64,000 bases of DNA from Gordonia amicalis NBRC 100051 = JCM 11271 (GCF_000332995.1 NZ_BANS01000001.1:1-64000); one strand, 5' to 3'; shown: positions 10,193-20,792, counted from the stretch's first letter. Made by a program: numbers and translations. The notes: generated from the sequence alone by a model not told the origin.

Positions 10193-11098
10193 ATGACGGT
10201 GGTGCTGCTGGACCCGGCACGGCCCGACCTGATCCCCATCCGGGCGCGCGCCTGGCTCACGGGACCGGTCAAGGTCACCGAGGACGTGCCCGCCGTCCTC
10301 CTCTGGGAATTCGACCACGTCGAACCGGTTTTCGACGAGGTGCTCGGTGAGACCCCCGTCGACTCCGTGCTGGTGAGCACCGACGCCGATCACCCGCTCG
10401 TCCGCGCCCGCGCCGCCCGCGGTGAGCAGGTCATCGCCGCGGCGAAGGTGTCGGGGATGGCGCTGCTCGACTCGGTCGCCCTGATGGACACGTTGCGCCG
10501 CAACGGACCGTGGGAGAGCACCCAGACGCATCACTCACTGCGGCGCTACCTGCTCGAGGAGGTCTACGAACTGCTCGACGCCATCGAGACCGGCGACCAG
10601 ATCGAGCTGAAGGAAGAACTCGGTGACCTGTTGCTGCAGGTGCTCTTCCATGCGCGCATCGCCGCCGACGATCCGGAGTCGCCGTTCGACATCGACGACG
10701 TCGCACGCAGTTTCACCGCCAAGGTGATGGGACGCACCCCCGGTGTGCTGTCGGGCGCCCACGCCGACCTCGAGACCCAGATCCGGGAATGGGAGGAACG
10801 CAAGGCCGCCGAGAAGCAGCGCGGTTCCGTCCTCGACGGGGTCGCCACCACACAACCGTCGCTCGCTCTGCTGCAGAAGATCCTCGAACGTCTCACCGCC
10901 GCGTCGTATCCGGTGGAGACGATCCCGGCCGAGACCTGGACGGTCACCGTCACCGCAGGCGACGACAGCGTCGAGGCGCAGGCCCGGGACAAGGCTCTGG
11001 CACTGATGGCGTCGGTGTACGCCGCCGAGGCACGGGCCAGGGAGCAGGGCGTCGTACTCGATTCACGCGAGGCGTGGCTGAGCGTGCTCGCGGGCTGA
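10193..11098 (+). CDS. mazG: Nucleoside triphosphate pyrophosphohydrolase MazG
   Basis: A 301-residue MazG. The central MazG fold contains the Mg-binding signature EEVYELLDAI...KEELGDLLLQVLFHA at about residues 122-148, as expected for an all-alpha NTP pyrophosphohydrolase. The enzyme hydrolyses noncanonical or oxidised NTPs to NMP and PPi and limits mutagenesis; the mycobacterial enzyme is linked to oxidative-stress survival. The ~100-residue N-terminal extension is typical of mycobacterial MazG. ATG 10193 follows GAAAGGAC at a suitable distance. The open frame upstream of it is repeat sequence and is excluded. Confidence 0.93.
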   Translation: MTVVLLDPARPDLIPIRARAWLTGPVKVTEDVPAVLLWEFDHVEPVFDEVLGETPVDSVLVSTDADHPLVRARAARGEQVIAAAKVSGMALLDSVALMDTLRRNGPWESTQTHHSLRRYLLEEVYELLDAIETGDQIELKEELGDLLLQVLFHARIAADDPESPFDIDDVARSFTAKVMGRTPGVLSGAHADLETQIREWEERKAAEKQRGSVLDGVATTQPSLALLQKILERLTAASYPVETIPAETWTVTVTAGDDSVEAQARDKALALMASVYAAEARAREQGVVLDSREAWLSVLAG

Positions 11099-11106
11099 GC
11101 AGGACC

Positions 11107-12432
11107 TCACTCGAAAAGTCGCTGCCCCCACCACTCGCCGGGCTCGAGGCCCGGTGGGATCGCGAAGGTCGACGAGCCGTTGGGGATCAGGTACTCGGTC
11201 ATCGCGTCCTGGCGGGACAGGATCTGCTGCATGGGGACGAACTGTTTGCCGGTGTCGCGGTTGAAGGCGATGAAGAACAGGCCGGCGTCGAGGTGGCCGA
11301 ACCCGTCGGAGCCGTCGGTGAAGTTGTAGCCGCGGCGAAGAATCCGCACGCCACCGAGATTGTCCGGATGCGCCAGCCGCACATGGGAGTTCCGCGCGAT
11401 GACCGGTGTGCCCCCGGAGGTGATCGCGAAGTCGGGGTCGTCGAACTCGCCGGACTTGCCCAACGGTGCACCGGACCGTTTGGTGCGGCCGACGATCTGC
11501 TCCTGCTCGAAGAGGTTGGCGCGGTCCCACGGTTCGATGTCCATGCGGATGCGGCGGGCGACGAGGTAGGTGCCGCCGGTCATCCACTGCGCCGCCGGTG
11601 GATTGTCCTCGGGACCGACCCACACCCAGCGGTCGAGGAGGTCGGTGTCCTCGGCGCGCAGGTTCGCCGTTCCGTCCTTGAATCCGAACAGGTTTCGGGG
11701 TGTGTCCTGGGACTGCGTCGTCGACGACGTCCGGCCGAACCCGAGCTGCGACCAGCGGACCGACATGACGCCCACCGCCATCCGCGCCAGGTTGCGGATC
11801 GCGTGGACCGCGACCTGCGGATCGTCGGCGCAGGCCTGCACGCAGATGTCGCCGTACGACCGTGCGGGTTCGATCTTCTCGGCCGCGAACATCGGCAGGT
11901 CGACGAGCGCCGGCGGTCGACGGTCGGCGAGCCCGAACCGATCGGGACGGTCGGGAGCCGACGCGCTGGGACCGAAGAGTCCGGGTCCGAAGCCGATCGT
12001 GAGGGTCAGGTGAGCGGCGCTCAGTCCCAACGCTTCTCCGGTGTCCTCCGGTGGCGTGTACTCGCCGAGTCCGGTGGCGCCGTCGGCGACGGTCTCCTCA
12101 CCACGGGTCATGCGTTCGGCGGCCTCGGTCCAGCGGCGCAGCACGGACACGAGTTCGTCCCGGTTGTCGGTGACCACGTCGAAACTCGCGAAATGCAGAC
12201 GATCCTGGGCGGCGGTGATGATGCCCGCCTGGCGCGGACCCCGGAACTCGACCACGTGATCGGCTGACGGTGCCGGGGTGGTCGCGCGCCCGACGGCCAC
12301 CCCGCCCGCGGCGACGAGCAACCCGGCGCCGGTCCCGCCGAGGATCGCACGACGCGACAGACCGCGTCGTGTCGTGCGCCTCACGGGTTCGGTGGTCTGT
12401 GCGTCGTCGGGGCGGGGAGCCGGATCATTCAT
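11107..12432 (-). CDS. efeB: EfeB, Tat-exported Dyp-type peroxidase of the iron-uptake operon
   Basis: A 441-residue deferrochelatase/peroxidase. It has a long N-region with a twin-arginine motif (LSRRAILGGTGAGLLVA) and the Dyp signature GFKDGT in the second half. EfeB acts outside the membrane with EfeO and EfeU in ferrous or heme-iron acquisition. Its ATG overlaps the efeO stop as ATGA, so the genes are translationally coupled. It is the last gene of a minus-strand efeU-efeO-efeB operon. The stop codon is 8 nt from that of mazG. It shares its family with the peroxidase at 5180-6409 but has a different genomic partner. Confidence 0.95.
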   Translation of the reverse strand: MNDPAPRPDDAQTTEPVRRTTRRGLSRRAILGGTGAGLLVAAGGVAVGRATTPAPSADHVVEFRGPRQAGIITAAQDRLHFASFDVVTDNRDELVSVLRRWTEAAERMTRGEETVADGATGLGEYTPPEDTGEALGLSAAHLTLTIGFGPGLFGPSASAPDRPDRFGLADRRPPALVDLPMFAAEKIEPARSYGDICVQACADDPQVAVHAIRNLARMAVGVMSVRWSQLGFGRTSSTTQSQDTPRNLFGFKDGTANLRAEDTDLLDRWVWVGPEDNPPAAQWMTGGTYLVARRIRMDIEPWDRANLFEQEQIVGRTKRSGAPLGKSGEFDDPDFAITSGGTPVIARNSHVRLAHPDNLGGVRILRRGYNFTDGSDGFGHLDAGLFFIAFNRDTGKQFVPMQQILSRQDAMTEYLIPNGSSTFAIPPGLEPGEWWGQRLFE

Positions 12433-13637
12433 TGCTGCAACACGATTCCTGGTACCTGGGACAGGGTGGCCGACAGTGCGTCGATCTGATTCGACAGTTC
12501 TTTGCGCTGCTCCGGGGTGACCTCGGTGTACGACACGTAGCCGTCACCTTCACGGTAGGAGTTGACCGAGGTGCGAACCGTCGCGAACTGGGCGGTGATC
12601 TTGTCCATCAGCGCCGGGTTCTTGGCGGAGATGATCGGCTGCAGCGTCGCGATCGCGGTTTCCGAACCGTCGAGGTTGCCCGCGAAGTCCCAGAGATCGG
12701 TGTGGGAGTAGCGGTCCTCCTCGCCGTCGACCTTGGTGGCGGCGACCTCGTCGATCAGCGCCTGCGGGCCCTTCACGAACGAGAGTGTCTCGAACTCGAA
12801 GTCGGGTTTGCTGACCTCGTCGCGAAGCTTGGTGACGTTGGCGAGCAGACCGTCGGCGATCCCGGCGATGGCCTGCGGGTTGTCGGTCTCCTTGGCGTTC
12901 GCGGCATCCGACGGGGTGATCTGCCCGGGCGCATCGCCGATCTCGGCGGGCTGCGGCGGCCACAGGAAACGTTCGATGCGATGGAATCCGGTGAACGGCT
13001 GGGAGCCGTCCTCGGTGTCGTCCCACCGCATGTCGACGGCGGGGTCGAGGTCGGGGAAGGACTCGGCGACCGGCTCGATCCGTTCGTACGGCGTGCGGAC
13101 GAGGCCGAATTGCGCTCGCGCAGCGTCGAGATCGCCCTTCTTGATGTTGTCGACGAACGTCGTCGTCTGGGCGTGCAGTGTGTTCAGCTGATTGCGGACG
13201 TATTCGAGGTACTGCGCCTTGGCGGCCGTCACGTCGGCCGGGACGCCGGATTTCTCCTTGCGCTCACCGCCGACCTCGAGCTCGGTACGGATGCCGGTAC
13301 CGACCATGCCGGGCTTGCACGCGACGGTGTAGGTGCCGGGTTCGACGATCTCGACGGTCAGGTTCCCCGAGAGTCCGGGGCCGATGTTCTCGACCTCGCC
13401 GAGCACGCGGTTGTTGTTTCCGTAGACGTAGAACTCGGTGACCTTGTTGCCCGAGTTGGTGACCGTGAAGTCGATGTTCCCGGTCGTGGCCTCGTTCGAA
13501 GCCAGCTCGCAGGCGTCGGCGGTGGAGGTCACGGCGATCGCGCCCTCGGCGCTGCTCTTCTCGGTACAGCCGGTCAGCAAGATGGGGGTGAGCACCACCG
13601 CGGCCGCAGATGCGGCCACCACGGTTCTACGGTTCAC
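12429..13637 (-). CDS. efeO: EfeO, cupredoxin/M75-type iron-uptake lipoprotein
   Basis: A 402-residue lipoprotein starting at GTG 13637. The signal peptide ends in LLTGC (Cys24). A cupredoxin-like EfeO N-terminal domain covers about residues 30-130. The M75/imelysin domain follows, with its diagnostic HxxE metal motif as GFHRIERFLW. EfeO is thought to bind and pass periplasmic iron to the EfeU permease. An open frame extends far upstream of GTG 13637 but is antisense-type sequence inside efeU. The start overlaps the efeU stop by 4 nt and GGAATCC lies upstream. The operon order U-O-B is standard. Confidence 0.95.
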   Translation of the reverse strand: MNRRTVVAASAAAVVLTPILLTGCTEKSSAEGAIAVTSTADACELASNEATTGNIDFTVTNSGNKVTEFYVYGNNNRVLGEVENIGPGLSGNLTVEIVEPGTYTVACKPGMVGTGIRTELEVGGERKEKSGVPADVTAAKAQYLEYVRNQLNTLHAQTTTFVDNIKKGDLDAARAQFGLVRTPYERIEPVAESFPDLDPAVDMRWDDTEDGSQPFTGFHRIERFLWPPQPAEIGDAPGQITPSDAANAKETDNPQAIAGIADGLLANVTKLRDEVSKPDFEFETLSFVKGPQALIDEVAATKVDGEEDRYSHTDLWDFAGNLDGSETAIATLQPIISAKNPALMDKITAQFATVRTSVNSYREGDGYVSYTEVTPEQRKELSNQIDALSATLSQVPGIVLQQ

Positions 13638-14653
13638 TGAGGATTCCTTTCGGGGGTGGGCTCCGCAGGTGCGGGGCTCTCGTCGGGGGTTCGGGTCCTC
13701 TGGGCGACGGCCCGCCGGCCGGCTCGCTGGCGGCGGAAGAAGATCGCGGTCACCACGACCACGTAGACGATCCAGACGAGCACCTGCAGCACCGTCGGAT
13801 CCGGCCGCACGTTGAAGATGCCGCCCAGGACGGTTCCGTACCACGAGGAGGCGTCGTACGTGCCGGAGACGTCGAACGCGATGTTGCCGAGACCGGGTAG
13901 CCAGCCCACCGTCTGCAGCGCGCGGATTCCGTAGGTGAGGATTCCGGCGGCGACGACGATCAGGAACAGACCCGTGTAGGTGAAGAACACCGAGAGGTTC
14001 ATCCGGATGGCGCCGCGGTAGATCAGCACCGTCAGCACGATGGCGGCGAGGATCCCGACCACGAGTCCAAGCAGTGGCCACAACCCGCCGGACACACTCT
14101 CGGCATAGCCGACCATCAGCAGCGCGGTCTCGAAGCCCTCACGTCCGACGGCCAGGAACGCCAGACCCAGCACCGACGCACCGCCGGCGAGGAGCGCCTT
14201 CGACATCCCGCTCTTGAGGTCGGCGGAGATGTGGGACGAGGCCTCGCTCATCCACAGCACCATGAACGTCACGATTCCGACCGCCACCAGCGATGCGACG
14301 CCGGCGATGGTCTCGGCCGCGAGCGGCGTCATCGTCGACGTACCGAAGTGGATGACGAGGAACACCACGAGGGTCATGGCGATTGCCGCACCCACGCCCG
14401 CCCAGATCCACTTCAGGGCGTCCCGGCGGTCGGTCTTGACGACGAACGCGACCAGGACCATGACCACGATGCCGGTCTCGAGACCCTCGCGGAGACCGAT
14501 GAGGGCGCTGCCGAACATCTGGGTGTAGATCGACGGGCCCCCGCCGGCAGCGAGGAAAGACGTGCCGCTGGAGGCAAGTGCCGATATGTAATCCACTCGG
14601 TGGTCCATCTCCTTGGCGCCCCGCGGCACCGTTTGTTCTGTAAGGCTAGCCAT
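13634..14653 (-). CDS. efeU: EfeU/FTR1-type iron permease
   Basis: A membrane permease of about 339 residues with seven predicted helices. Both FTR1 iron-binding REXXE motifs are present: REGLE at residues 55-59 and REGFE at 171-175. A charged proline-rich tail follows the last helix. The start is uncertain. ATG 14653 is preceded by a TACTCT box only 4 nt away; ATG 14692 and ATG 14608 are in the same frame. It heads the efeUOB operon. No clear IdeR/DtxR iron box was recognised in the upstream 150 nt, which is notable for an iron-uptake operon. Confidence 0.93.
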   Translation of the reverse strand: MASLTEQTVPRGAKEMDHRVDYISALASSGTSFLAAGGGPSIYTQMFGSALIGLREGLETGIVVMVLVAFVVKTDRRDALKWIWAGVGAAIAMTLVVFLVIHFGTSTMTPLAAETIAGVASLVAVGIVTFMVLWMSEASSHISADLKSGMSKALLAGGASVLGLAFLAVGREGFETALLMVGYAESVSGGLWPLLGLVVGILAAIVLTVLIYRGAIRMNLSVFFTYTGLFLIVVAAGILTYGIRALQTVGWLPGLGNIAFDVSGTYDASSWYGTVLGGIFNVRPDPTVLQVLVWIVYVVVVTAIFFRRQRAGRRAVAQRTRTPDESPAPAEPTPERNPQ

Positions 14654-14838
14654 AGCGAGAGTAGACCCAGGGTCGGAGGGCGCATAGGGCACATCGCCCT
14701 ACCCGGGCGTGCGTCGCCCGTCGCCGCGGAGTTCGGCGCACGATGAATTCAACTGCGGGGCCGCTGCGGTGGGCGGTATGTCGGTATTCGGCGTCGGTGC
14801 GACCCCGGCACCGCCGTCCATCTGCGTCATCATGGGGA

Positions 14839-16188
14839 ATGGCCCGCGAGAACGTCATCCTGATCCACTGGCACGACCTCGGACGCCATCTGACGTGCTA
14901 CGGCGCGGACGGCGTCTCGTCACCGGCCCTCGATCAGCTGGCCGCGCACGGCATCCGTTTCGCCGACGCCCATTCCACCGCGCCGCTGTGCTCCCCGGCT
15001 CGCGGATCGCTGTTCACCGGGCGATACCCCCACCGCAACGGGCTCGTCGGGCTCGCCCACCACGGGTTCGAGTACCACGCGGATGTGCGGACACTGCCGT
15101 CGCTGCTCGCCGACGCGGGGTACCGGTCGGTGCTGTTCGGGATGCAACACGAGAGCGCGGACCCGCAGCGCCTCGGCTTCGACTCGGTCGACGTCTCCGA
15201 CTCCCGGTGCGACCACGTGGTCGAGCAGTCCCAGGACTGGCTCCGGCGCCACGCCGACGAGGATCGGCCCTTCTTCCTGACCGCCGGCTTCTTCGAGACC
15301 CATCGGCCGTACCCGGCGGACGAGTACGAGCCGTCCGACACCAGTGGCATCGCCGTCCCGGGATTCCTGCCCGACACCGATGACGTCCGCGAGGACCTCG
15401 CGGGTCTCCATGGCTCCATCACCAAGGCCGACGCCGCGGTCGGGCGCCTGCTCGACACCGTTGCCGAGCTGGGTCTGGATTCGTCGACGTGGATCGTGTT
15501 CATCACCGACCACGGCCTGGCGTTCCCGCGCGCGAAGTCGACGCTCTACGCGGCGGGGACCGGCGTCGCGCTCATCATGCGGCCACCGACGCAGCGCGGG
15601 ATCGAACCGCAGGTCTACGACGACCTGTTCTCCGGAGTCGACCTGACGCCGACCCTGCTGGAGCTGCTCGGTGTCGAGATCCCCGACGAGGTGGACGGTG
15701 ACTCTCACGCGTCGGCTCTCGTCGGGCCGCTCGGCGAGCCGGCCGCGGCCGTCCGCACCGAGGTGTTCACCGAGAAGACCTATCACGACGCCTTCGACCC
15801 GATCCGCGCCGTGCGCACCAAGGAGCACAGCTACATCGAGAACTTCGCGACCCGCCCGGCGCTGTTGTTGCCGCTCGACATCGCCGACAGCCTGTCCGCA
15901 CGATCGCTGGATATCGAAGCGATACAACAGGACCGGCCGCGGGTCGAGTTGTACGACCTGCGTTCCGATCCCCATGAGCGCAACAATGTCGCCGAGGACC
16001 CGGCGTATGCCGAGGTGCGTGCGGCACTCGCCGCGACCCTCTCCGCGTGGCGCGCCGAGACCGGTGACGACCTGCCGGACGAGGCCACCGGCACGGCCAT
16101 CGCCCAACGCTTCACGGGCGCTTTCCATGCGAAGGCGCCGCGGGATTCAGCGCGCGGTACTACCGGTCCTGCGAGGTCGCCGACCTGA
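14839..16188 (+). CDS. Sulfatase family hydrolase
   Basis: A 449-residue arylsulfatase/phosphonate-hydrolase-superfamily enzyme, cytoplasmic as no signal peptide is seen. The formylglycine motif CSPARGSLFTG is intact, with Cys51 as the residue to be modified. TDHGLAF provides later metal ligands. The N-terminal metal site reads HWHDLG, where most sulfatases have two adjacent aspartates (DDLG), so one ligand is replaced by His12. The enzyme should hydrolyse sulfate esters; the substrate is unknown. It stands alone between efeU (divergent) and lpqU. The ATG is in good homology position; ribosome-binding site GGGGA is weak. Confidence 0.88.
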   Translation: MARENVILIHWHDLGRHLTCYGADGVSSPALDQLAAHGIRFADAHSTAPLCSPARGSLFTGRYPHRNGLVGLAHHGFEYHADVRTLPSLLADAGYRSVLFGMQHESADPQRLGFDSVDVSDSRCDHVVEQSQDWLRRHADEDRPFFLTAGFFETHRPYPADEYEPSDTSGIAVPGFLPDTDDVREDLAGLHGSITKADAAVGRLLDTVAELGLDSSTWIVFITDHGLAFPRAKSTLYAAGTGVALIMRPPTQRGIEPQVYDDLFSGVDLTPTLLELLGVEIPDEVDGDSHASALVGPLGEPAAAVRTEVFTEKTYHDAFDPIRAVRTKEHSYIENFATRPALLLPLDIADSLSARSLDIEAIQQDRPRVELYDLRSDPHERNNVAEDPAYAEVRAALAATLSAWRAETGDDLPDEATGTAIAQRFTGAFHAKAPRDSARGTTGPARSPT

Positions 16189-16348
16189 CGGGACCGAACC
16201 CGGGGAACCGAACGCAACCGCCGGCAGTTGTCCTTTGTGAGCCACGCGGTTGTGTGTTGTGTGCGGGACCACGCCGTCACATGTGCGATCGTGGTCGCTC
16301 GGGCGGGCATCGGCTCGCTCCAGACCTGAGACAGGAGTGGAACGGGGA

Positions 16349-17119
16349 ATGCGTGTGGTGGGCCGGGGGCGGAATCGTCGCTCGTGGAGGAGTGGGCTCG
16401 TGGCGGGTGTCGTGGCGATCGCATCGTCGGTCCTGCTCTCCGCGTGCATCGACCTCCCGTCGCTGAACAGGCCGGACATCCCCGAGGGCATCCCGCCCGG
16501 CGCCGGGGTGCCGCAGCCCTACATCGACATCAACGCACCCGGCCGGACCGCCGACAAGATGCGCGAGTGGGCCGAGCCCATCTCGAAGTCGACCGGCATC
16601 CCGGTCGTGTCCCTGCAGGCCTACGGCAACGCCGCCGAGATCCAGCGCCAGCAGCACCCCGAATGCGGCCTCGCGTGGACGACCCTCGCCGGAATCGCAG
16701 GTGTCGAGAGCAAACACGGGCACTACCGTGGTTCCGATGTCGCCGCCAACGGCGACGTCAGCCCGCCGATCCGCGGGGTCAAGCTCGACGGCACCAAGGG
16801 CAATATGGAGATCCGTGACTCCGATGGCGGCGGTCTCGACGGCGACTCCACCCACGATCGCGCCATGGGGCCGTTCCAGTTCATCCCCGAGACGTGGAAG
16901 CGCTACGGCGTGGACGCCAGCGGGGACGGTGTTCCCGACCCGGACAACATCGACGACGCGGCCCTCTCCGCGGCCCGCTACCTGTGCGTCTCGTCGGGCA
17001 ACGACATGACCGTCGCCGAAGGGTGGGAGAAGGCCATCCGCCGATACAACAACTCGATGGCATACGTCCTCGACGTACGCGATCACGCCAACGCCTACTC
17101 CATCAATGTTCGGTTCTGA
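16349..17119 (+). CDS. lpqU: LpqU-type lytic transglycosylase lipoprotein
   Basis: A 256-residue exported lipoprotein with lipobox LLSAC (Cys33). The SLT-like domain contains GIAGVESKHG, with Glu120 as the likely catalytic acid, and RAMGPFQFIPETWKRYG, the usual second motif. It should cleave peptidoglycan glycan strands at the cell surface. Position directly before eno matches Rv1022 (lpqU). ATG 16349 follows GGAGTGGAACGGGGA. Its last codons and stop lie in the first unit of a 22-bp tandem duplication (17107-17150). Confidence 0.92.
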   Translation: MRVVGRGRNRRSWRSGLVAGVVAIASSVLLSACIDLPSLNRPDIPEGIPPGAGVPQPYIDINAPGRTADKMREWAEPISKSTGIPVVSLQAYGNAAEIQRQQHPECGLAWTTLAGIAGVESKHGHYRGSDVAANGDVSPPIRGVKLDGTKGNMEIRDSDGGGLDGDSTHDRAMGPFQFIPETWKRYGVDASGDGVPDPDNIDDAALSAARYLCVSSGNDMTVAEGWEKAIRRYNNSMAYVLDVRDHANAYSINVRF

Positions 17120-17150
17120 CCCCGTCGGTGTTCGATTCTGACTCCGTCGA
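17107..17150. repeat. 22-bp imperfect tandem duplication across the lpqU stop codon
   Basis: Units at 17107-17128 and 17129-17150 match at 19 of 22 positions (core TTCTGAC and CCGTCG). The first unit contains the lpqU stop. The second is noncoding. It looks like a small local duplication. Confidence 0.7.
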
Positions 17151-17238
17151 CGCCCGGCTGGTAACCGGGATCCGGACGGTTGCTGCCGTGGCCCGAGACC
17201 TTGTCTCGTGCACCGTGGGGGCAGCCACTACTCTTTGA

Positions 17239-18573
<1,335 letters not shown>

Positions 18574-18585
18574 TTAGCTGTCTTC

Positions 18586-19278
18586 ATGGCTTCTGATCGA
18601 CGTCACCGCGGTGACGGGCGTCAGCGTGCGCGGGACCGGAGGGTCGACCCGCGCGTACGCGACGCCCGTCGCACGCGACGACACGATCGGTCCGGCCGGC
18701 CGGCCCGACCTGTATCACCGGTCTCGGTCGTCGAGACCGGTGAGCAGGAGCTGATCAGCGACGACGCGGCGGCCGAAGGCCAGGACAGCGCCGCCGACAG
18801 CCCGGCCCCGTCCGGGGAGCGAGTCACCACACGACCCCGCCCGAGCGCATCCCGCGGCCGGATGCGATCCGGACTGGGTGCTCGGCTCCGCCGGCTCGAG
18901 ATGACCCCGGCGACGGTCGCAACGCTCGTCATCACCGTCGTCGTGGTCTGCGTCGTGGCCCTCACGCTGGCCATGCCGCTGCGCACCTACTTCAGTCAGC
19001 GTTCGGAGTTCCGGCAGCTCACCGCGTCGAACGAACAGCTGCGGCGCGAGGTCGCCGACTATCAGCAGAAGGTCAACGAGCAGAACGACCCCGCCTACAT
19101 CGAGGCCCAGGCGCGGACGCGTCTGCAATTCGTCAAACCAGGAGAGATTCCGCTCGTGATGTTGTTCCCCGCCGACGAGGCCCGCCGCGAGGCCGCCGAA
19201 CGAGCCGAGGAGCGCGCGCGTGCGCCCTGGTACGGCAACCTCTGGGACACCCTGTCGACTCCGCCCGCCGCGCAGTGA
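18586..19278 (+). CDS. ftsB: FtsB/DivIC-family septum formation protein
   Basis: A 230-residue bitopic membrane protein. The first ~100 residues are basic/disordered and cytoplasmic. A single transmembrane helix (TVATLVITVVVVCVVALTLA) is at about residues 109-128. A coiled coil follows (RSEFRQLTASNEQLRREV), then the DivIC motif ARTRLQFVKPGE. It is expected to act with FtsL/FtsQ at the divisome. The gene lies 12 nt after eno and its stop overlaps the next start (GTGA), as for Rv1024. The long N-terminal extension is usual in actinobacteria. Confidence 0.92.
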   Translation: MASDRRHRGDGRQRARDRRVDPRVRDARRTRRHDRSGRPARPVSPVSVVETGEQELISDDAAAEGQDSAADSPAPSGERVTTRPRPSASRGRMRSGLGARLRRLEMTPATVATLVITVVVVCVVALTLAMPLRTYFSQRSEFRQLTASNEQLRREVADYQQKVNEQNDPAYIEAQARTRLQFVKPGEIPLVMLFPADEARREAAERAEERARAPWYGNLWDTLSTPPAAQ

Positions 19279-19835
19279 GGTCAGAGACCGTGAGCGTGTC
19301 CGAAGACGACCTCGCCACCGTCGCAGCCCAGCTGGGGCGTGAACCGCGCGGGGTCATCGAGATCAGCTATCGCACTCCCGACGGTCAGCCGGCGGTGGTC
19401 AAGACCGCGCCGCGGCTGCCCGACGGCACCCCGTTCCCGACGCTGTACTACCTGACCGATCCGCGGCTGACCGCCGAGGCGAGCCGGCAGGAATCGGCCG
19501 GGGTCATGAAGGGGATGACGGCCCGGTTGTCGTCGGACCCGGAACTCGCCGCCGCATACCGTCGCGCGCACGAGGACTACCTCGCCGAACGCGACGCCAT
19601 CGAATCGCTCGGCACCGACTTCACCGGCGGCGGGATGCCGGATCGGGTGAAGTGCCTGCACGTGCTGATCGCCCACTCGCTCGCCAAGGGGCCGGGACTC
19701 AACCCGCTCGGCGACGAAGCGGTCGCCCTCGCGGCCGCCAATGGGTTGCGCGGCAGCGCGATTCCCGCCGACTGGCCGGAGACCTTGCCGACTGAGACCT
19801 TGCCGCCGACGGAGACCTCCGGAGACGACGCGTGA
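19275..19835 (+). CDS. DUF501 family protein
   Basis: A 186-residue soluble protein of the DUF501 family, function unknown. Typical segments are RTPDGQPAVVKTAPRLPDGTPFPT at the start, YYLTDPRLTAEASRQES in the middle and VKCLHVLIAHSLAKGPGLNP near the end. The HVLIAHSLA segment, with two histidines, is the most conserved part of the family. It sits between ftsB and ppx, as Rv1025 does, and overlaps both by 4 nt. The shared ends suggest one tightly coupled transcript. GTG 19275 is preferred over a later GTG at 19290 because of the overlap. Confidence 0.9.
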   Translation: MRSETVSVSEDDLATVAAQLGREPRGVIEISYRTPDGQPAVVKTAPRLPDGTPFPTLYYLTDPRLTAEASRQESAGVMKGMTARLSSDPELAAAYRRAHEDYLAERDAIESLGTDFTGGGMPDRVKCLHVLIAHSLAKGPGLNPLGDEAVALAAANGLRGSAIPADWPETLPTETLPPTETSGDDA

Positions 19836-20779
19836 CGATCGTCGGTGCCGTCGACTGCGGTACCAACTCGATCCGTCTGCTCATCGCACGGCCGGGGGAG
19901 GACGGGCGCCTCGTCGACCTGCATCGCGAAATGCGGATTGTGCGACTCGGTTACGGCGTGGACGCCACGGGACAGTTCGCGCCGGAATCGATCGAACGTA
20001 CCCGGATCGCGCTCGCCGACTACGTCACGACGATGGAATCGCTGGGCGTCGAGAAGGTCCGGATGGTCGCGACGTCGGCGACCCGCGACGCGTCGAACCG
20101 CGACGAGTTCTTCGCGATGACCGCCGATCTGCTGGGATGTGTGTCCGACGGCGCGATCGCCGAGGTCATCTCGGGTGACGAGGAGGCACGGCTGTCATTC
20201 CGCGGTGCCGTCGGCGAATTGGACCCGGCCAGTGGACCTTTCGTGGTCACCGATCTCGGCGGAGGTTCGACCGAGGTGGTGCTCGGCGACGCCGACGGTG
20301 TCCACGCCGCATACTCCGCGGACATCGGGTGCGTGCGCCTGACCGAACGGACTCTGCCGTCGGACCCGCCGACCGCCGACGAGATCGCCGCGGCCCAGGC
20401 GTTCGCCGCAGAGCGGTTGGCCGAGGCCTTCACGCGGGTGCCGGTGGAGTCGGCCCACACGTGGGTCGGCGTTGCCGGGACGATGACGACGCTCGCCGCG
20501 CTCGGCGCCGGACTCACCGAATACGACTCCGAGAAGATCCACCTCTCCCGTATCTCGCTGCCCGACCTGGACCGCGTGTGCTGGGACCTCATCGGCATGA
20601 CGCGCGCCGATCGTGCCGCGCTGGGGCCGATGCATCCCGGTCGCGTCGACGTCATCGGTGGGGGATCGCTGGTCACGCTGGAACTGGCCCGGGTGCTGTC
20701 CGAACGCGCGGGTATCGCCGAACTCGTCGTCAGCGAACACGACATCCTCGACGGGATCGCGCTGGGCATTCTGGACTGA
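19832..20779 (+). CDS. ppx: Ppx/GppA phosphatase (exopolyphosphatase family)
   Basis: A 315-residue member of the ASKHA-fold Ppx/GppA family. VDCGTNSIRLLIA (phosphate-1 loop), VATSATRDASNRDEF, DLGGGSTEVVLG (phosphate-2 loop) and GVAGTMTTLAAL are all present. Enzymes of this family degrade polyphosphate and/or pppGpp. The short two-domain form without the C-terminal HD domain matches mycobacterial Rv1026 (Ppx2). GTG 19832 overlaps the DUF501 stop. It is the last gene of the eno-ftsB-DUF501-ppx operon. Confidence 0.95.
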   Translation: MTIVGAVDCGTNSIRLLIARPGEDGRLVDLHREMRIVRLGYGVDATGQFAPESIERTRIALADYVTTMESLGVEKVRMVATSATRDASNRDEFFAMTADLLGCVSDGAIAEVISGDEEARLSFRGAVGELDPASGPFVVTDLGGGSTEVVLGDADGVHAAYSADIGCVRLTERTLPSDPPTADEIAAAQAFAAERLAEAFTRVPVESAHTWVGVAGTMTTLAALGAGLTEYDSEKIHLSRISLPDLDRVCWDLIGMTRADRAALGPMHPGRVDVIGGGSLVTLELARVLSERAGIAELVVSEHDILDGIALGILD

Positions 20780-20792
20780 GCGGCCGGCCCGA

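Noticed and set aside
12438..13640. A plus-strand frame of about 450 codons opposite efeO
   Set aside because: It is antisense to a fully supported EfeO gene and lacks any family signature.
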